From NCBI GenBank assembly GCA_022452145.1, contig JAKURY010000006.1:34078-98077 (forward strand): 64,000 nucleotides of DNA, given 5' to 3'. This document shows, piece after piece, positions 62,796-64,000 of the stretch. The notes beneath the pieces are model-generated. The model did no database searches. It saw nothing but the letters and a program-made list of their open reading frames with translations, and was not told the origin of the DNA. Both the position numbers and the translations under genes were made by a program. Each line of letters begins with the position of its first letter. Within the stretch, counting starts at the first letter, position 1. The DNA is from Acidimicrobiales bacterium (GTDB lineage Bacteria > Actinomycetota > Acidimicrobiia > Acidimicrobiales > MedAcidi-G1).

Positions 62796-63742
62796 GGACG
62801 TTGGTGACCGGCGCGGCCGGGTTCGTCGGAAGCCACCTCGTGGAGCACCTGCGGACCTGCGGCGACGACGTCGTCGGCACCGACAGGTCCGATGGCGGTC
62901 CGGACCTGCTGGACGCGGCGGGCATCAGGCGCCTGGTCGGCGACGTCCGACCGGAGGTGGTGTTCCACCTGGCAGGGCAGGCCGACGTCGGGGGCTCCTG
63001 GGACTCCCCCGTCGAAACACTGCGCGTGAACGCCGAGGGCACCCTCCACCTCCTGGACGCCGTGCGTTCCCTGGACGGTGCGCGGGTGGTCACGGTCAGC
63101 AGCGCAGACGTCTACGGGGTGGTCGACCCCGACGACCTCCCAATCCGTGAATCAGCCCCCCTGCGCCCCGTGTCGCCGTATGCGGCCAGCAAGGCTGCTG
63201 CCGACCTCCTGGCCCTCCAGGCCCACCTGGGCCACGGGCTGGACGTGGTTCGGGCCCGCTCGTTCAACCACCTCGGGCCCGGACAGGGCGACCGGTTCGT
63301 CTGTTCGGCACTGGCCTCGCGGATCGCCGCAGCCGAGCTGGCCGGAGATGACTCCATCCGGGTCGGCAACCTCGAGGCCCGTCGCGACTTCACCGACGTC
63401 CGGGACGTGGTCCGGGCCTACCGGTGCCTGGCCGTCAGCGGCCGGTCCGGAGCCGCCTACAACGTGTGCACGGGAACCTCGGTGGCCATCCGTGAGATAG
63501 CAGAGCGGCTGCTCGACATTGCCGGTCAGGGTGGGCCATCAGGCCGGAGCCCGACCGGCCAGATGCGCCTGGTATCGGACCCGGCGCTGCACCGGCCGGT
63601 GGACCTCGCCGAGTCGTGTGGCGACCCCACGGCGATCCGGACCGACACCGGCTGGAGGCCCGAGATGTCGCTGGACCGGACGCTCGCCGACCTGCTGGAG
63701 TACTGGCGGGGGCGCCTTCGGCGGGAGCCGGAGGCAGACTGA
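62792..63742 (+). CDS. rmd: NAD-dependent epimerase/dehydratase, GDP-4-keto-6-deoxy-D-mannose reductase-like
   Basis: SDR-family enzyme of 316 aa. It has the NAD motif [16 protein letters not shown], the catalytic Ser/Tyr-x3-Lys ([19 protein letters not shown]), [20 protein letters not shown] and [14 protein letters not shown], a combination typical of Rmd, which reduces the Gmd product to GDP-rhamnose (or the talose epimer). It lies 5 bp before gmd, which supports this. The GTG at 62792 is the family start. Related GDP-fucose-type or UDP-sugar epimerases are less likely. Confidence 0.85.
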   Translation: MRTLVTGAAGFVGSHLVEHLRTCGDDVVGTDRSDGGPDLLDAAGIRRLVGDVRPEVVFHLAGQADVGGSWDSPVETLRVNAEGTLHLLDAVRSLDGARVVTVSSADVYGVVDPDDLPIRESAPLRPVSPYAASKAAADLLALQAHLGHGLDVVRARSFNHLGPGQGDRFVCSALASRIAAAELAGDDSIRVGNLEARRDFTDVRDVVRAYRCLAVSGRSGAAYNVCTGTSVAIREIAERLLDIAGQGGPSGRSPTGQMRLVSDPALHRPVDLAESCGDPTAIRTDTGWRPEMSLDRTLADLLEYWRGRLRREPEAD

Positions 63743-63747
63743 CCGCC

Positions 63748-64000
63748 ATGACGCGTCGCGCCCTCATCACCGGAATCACCGGACAGGACGGCTCGTATCT
63801 GGCCGAGATGCTGCTGGACAAGGGCTACGACGTGGTCGGCATGGTCCGTCGGACCTCCACGGTCACCTTCGAGCGCATCGACCACCTCATGGACCGCATC
63901 CAGCTCCACTCCGGCGACCTCCTGGATCCGCTCTCGCTCATCGAGGCCCTCCGGGTGCACGAGCCGGACGAGGTCTACAACCTGGCAGCCCAGTCGTTCG
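63748..64000 (+). CDS. gmd: GDP-mannose 4,6-dehydratase (5' part only)
   Basis: Converts GDP-mannose to GDP-4-keto-6-deoxymannose. The first 84 codons are visible: [20 protein letters not shown] followed by [20 protein letters not shown] and [15 protein letters not shown], all highly characteristic of Gmd. The gene runs off the right edge. Confidence 0.94.
   Translation, partial: MTRRALITGITGQDGSYLAEMLLDKGYDVVGMVRRTSTVTFERIDHLMDRIQLHSGDLLDPLSLIEALRVHEPDEVYNLAAQSF

Overview
The window is a high-GC chromosomal segment of an actinomycetotal bacterium. It is packed with minus-strand housekeeping operons, and nothing in it looks like a prophage, IS element, CRISPR array, rRNA or tRNA. Several features fit the class Acidimicrobiia, though I infer this rather than prove it: pyrR-led pyr genes running into mihF-gmk-rpoZ-coaBC, an actinobacterial mIHF, phosphatidylinositol-mannoside genes in the order pgsA-patA-pimA, Pup-lineage-style gene order, and a queA-tgt pair. 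As I remember it, the order pgsA-patA-pimA ... pdxS-pdxT-yebC-ruvC-ruvA-ruvB ... yajC-secD-secF-rel-hisS-aspS-rarA-alaS-ruvX-mltG-aroE-pilD-like-aroK-aroB-aroQ-pepP-efp-nusB is close to that of Mycobacterium tuberculosis, so most of this window is conserved actinobacterial backbone.

Layout. 1-2.3 kb: coaBC (cut by the left edge), rpoZ, gmk and mihF. 2.3-11.3 kb: a complete de novo UMP operon except pyrE (pyrR, pyrB, pyrC, carA, carB, pyrD, pyrF), preceded by a recognisable PyrR RNA-binding loop and a strong hairpin. 11.4-22 kb: a long aro/translation operon from alaS down to nusB and a GNAT gene. 22-29.5 kb: rarA, aspS, hisS and rel. 29.7-35 kb: secF, secD, yajC, tgt and queA. 35-39.5 kb: ruvB, ruvA, ruvC, yebC, pdxT and pdxS. 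39.6-45 kb: a DUF3048 lipoprotein, a degenerate M48 protein, and pimA, patA and pgsA. 45-49 kb: udk, ahcY, manA and a Trm112-like protein. 49-64 kb: envelope glycan genes, including a GtrA-GT2-phosphomannomutase fusion, two very large membrane proteins, a CPBP protease, DUF5719, and rmd-gmd. The plus-strand genes are ftsH with a thioredoxin-like gene, and rmd-gmd at the right edge.

How the genes work together. Mannose metabolism runs through the right half. ManA makes mannose-6-P, and the ManB domain of the fusion makes mannose-1-P. The GDP-mannose made from it (guanylyltransferase not in the window) would feed PimA, possibly the GT2 domain, and Gmd/Rmd, which make a GDP-6-deoxyhexose. The large GT2/membrane proteins probably assemble or export the resulting glycan.

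Gene expression. Genes are tightly coupled, with eleven GTGA stop/start overlaps and two ATGA overlaps. Transcription units very often begin with a TANNNT -10 box only 6-9 nt before the start codon, which predicts leaderless mRNAs. At two junctions the upstream gene's TAG stop codon is itself the first half of the -10 box.

Most interesting points: the trimodular GtrA-GT2-ManB protein; a Tgt in which all three zinc cysteines are lost (CxCxxC replaced by FxAxxA); the PyrR leader; the leaderless promoter grammar; a possible coupled leader peptide before rmd; and three enzymes with lost active-site or metal residues (Tgt, the M48-like protein and the prepilin-peptidase-like protein).
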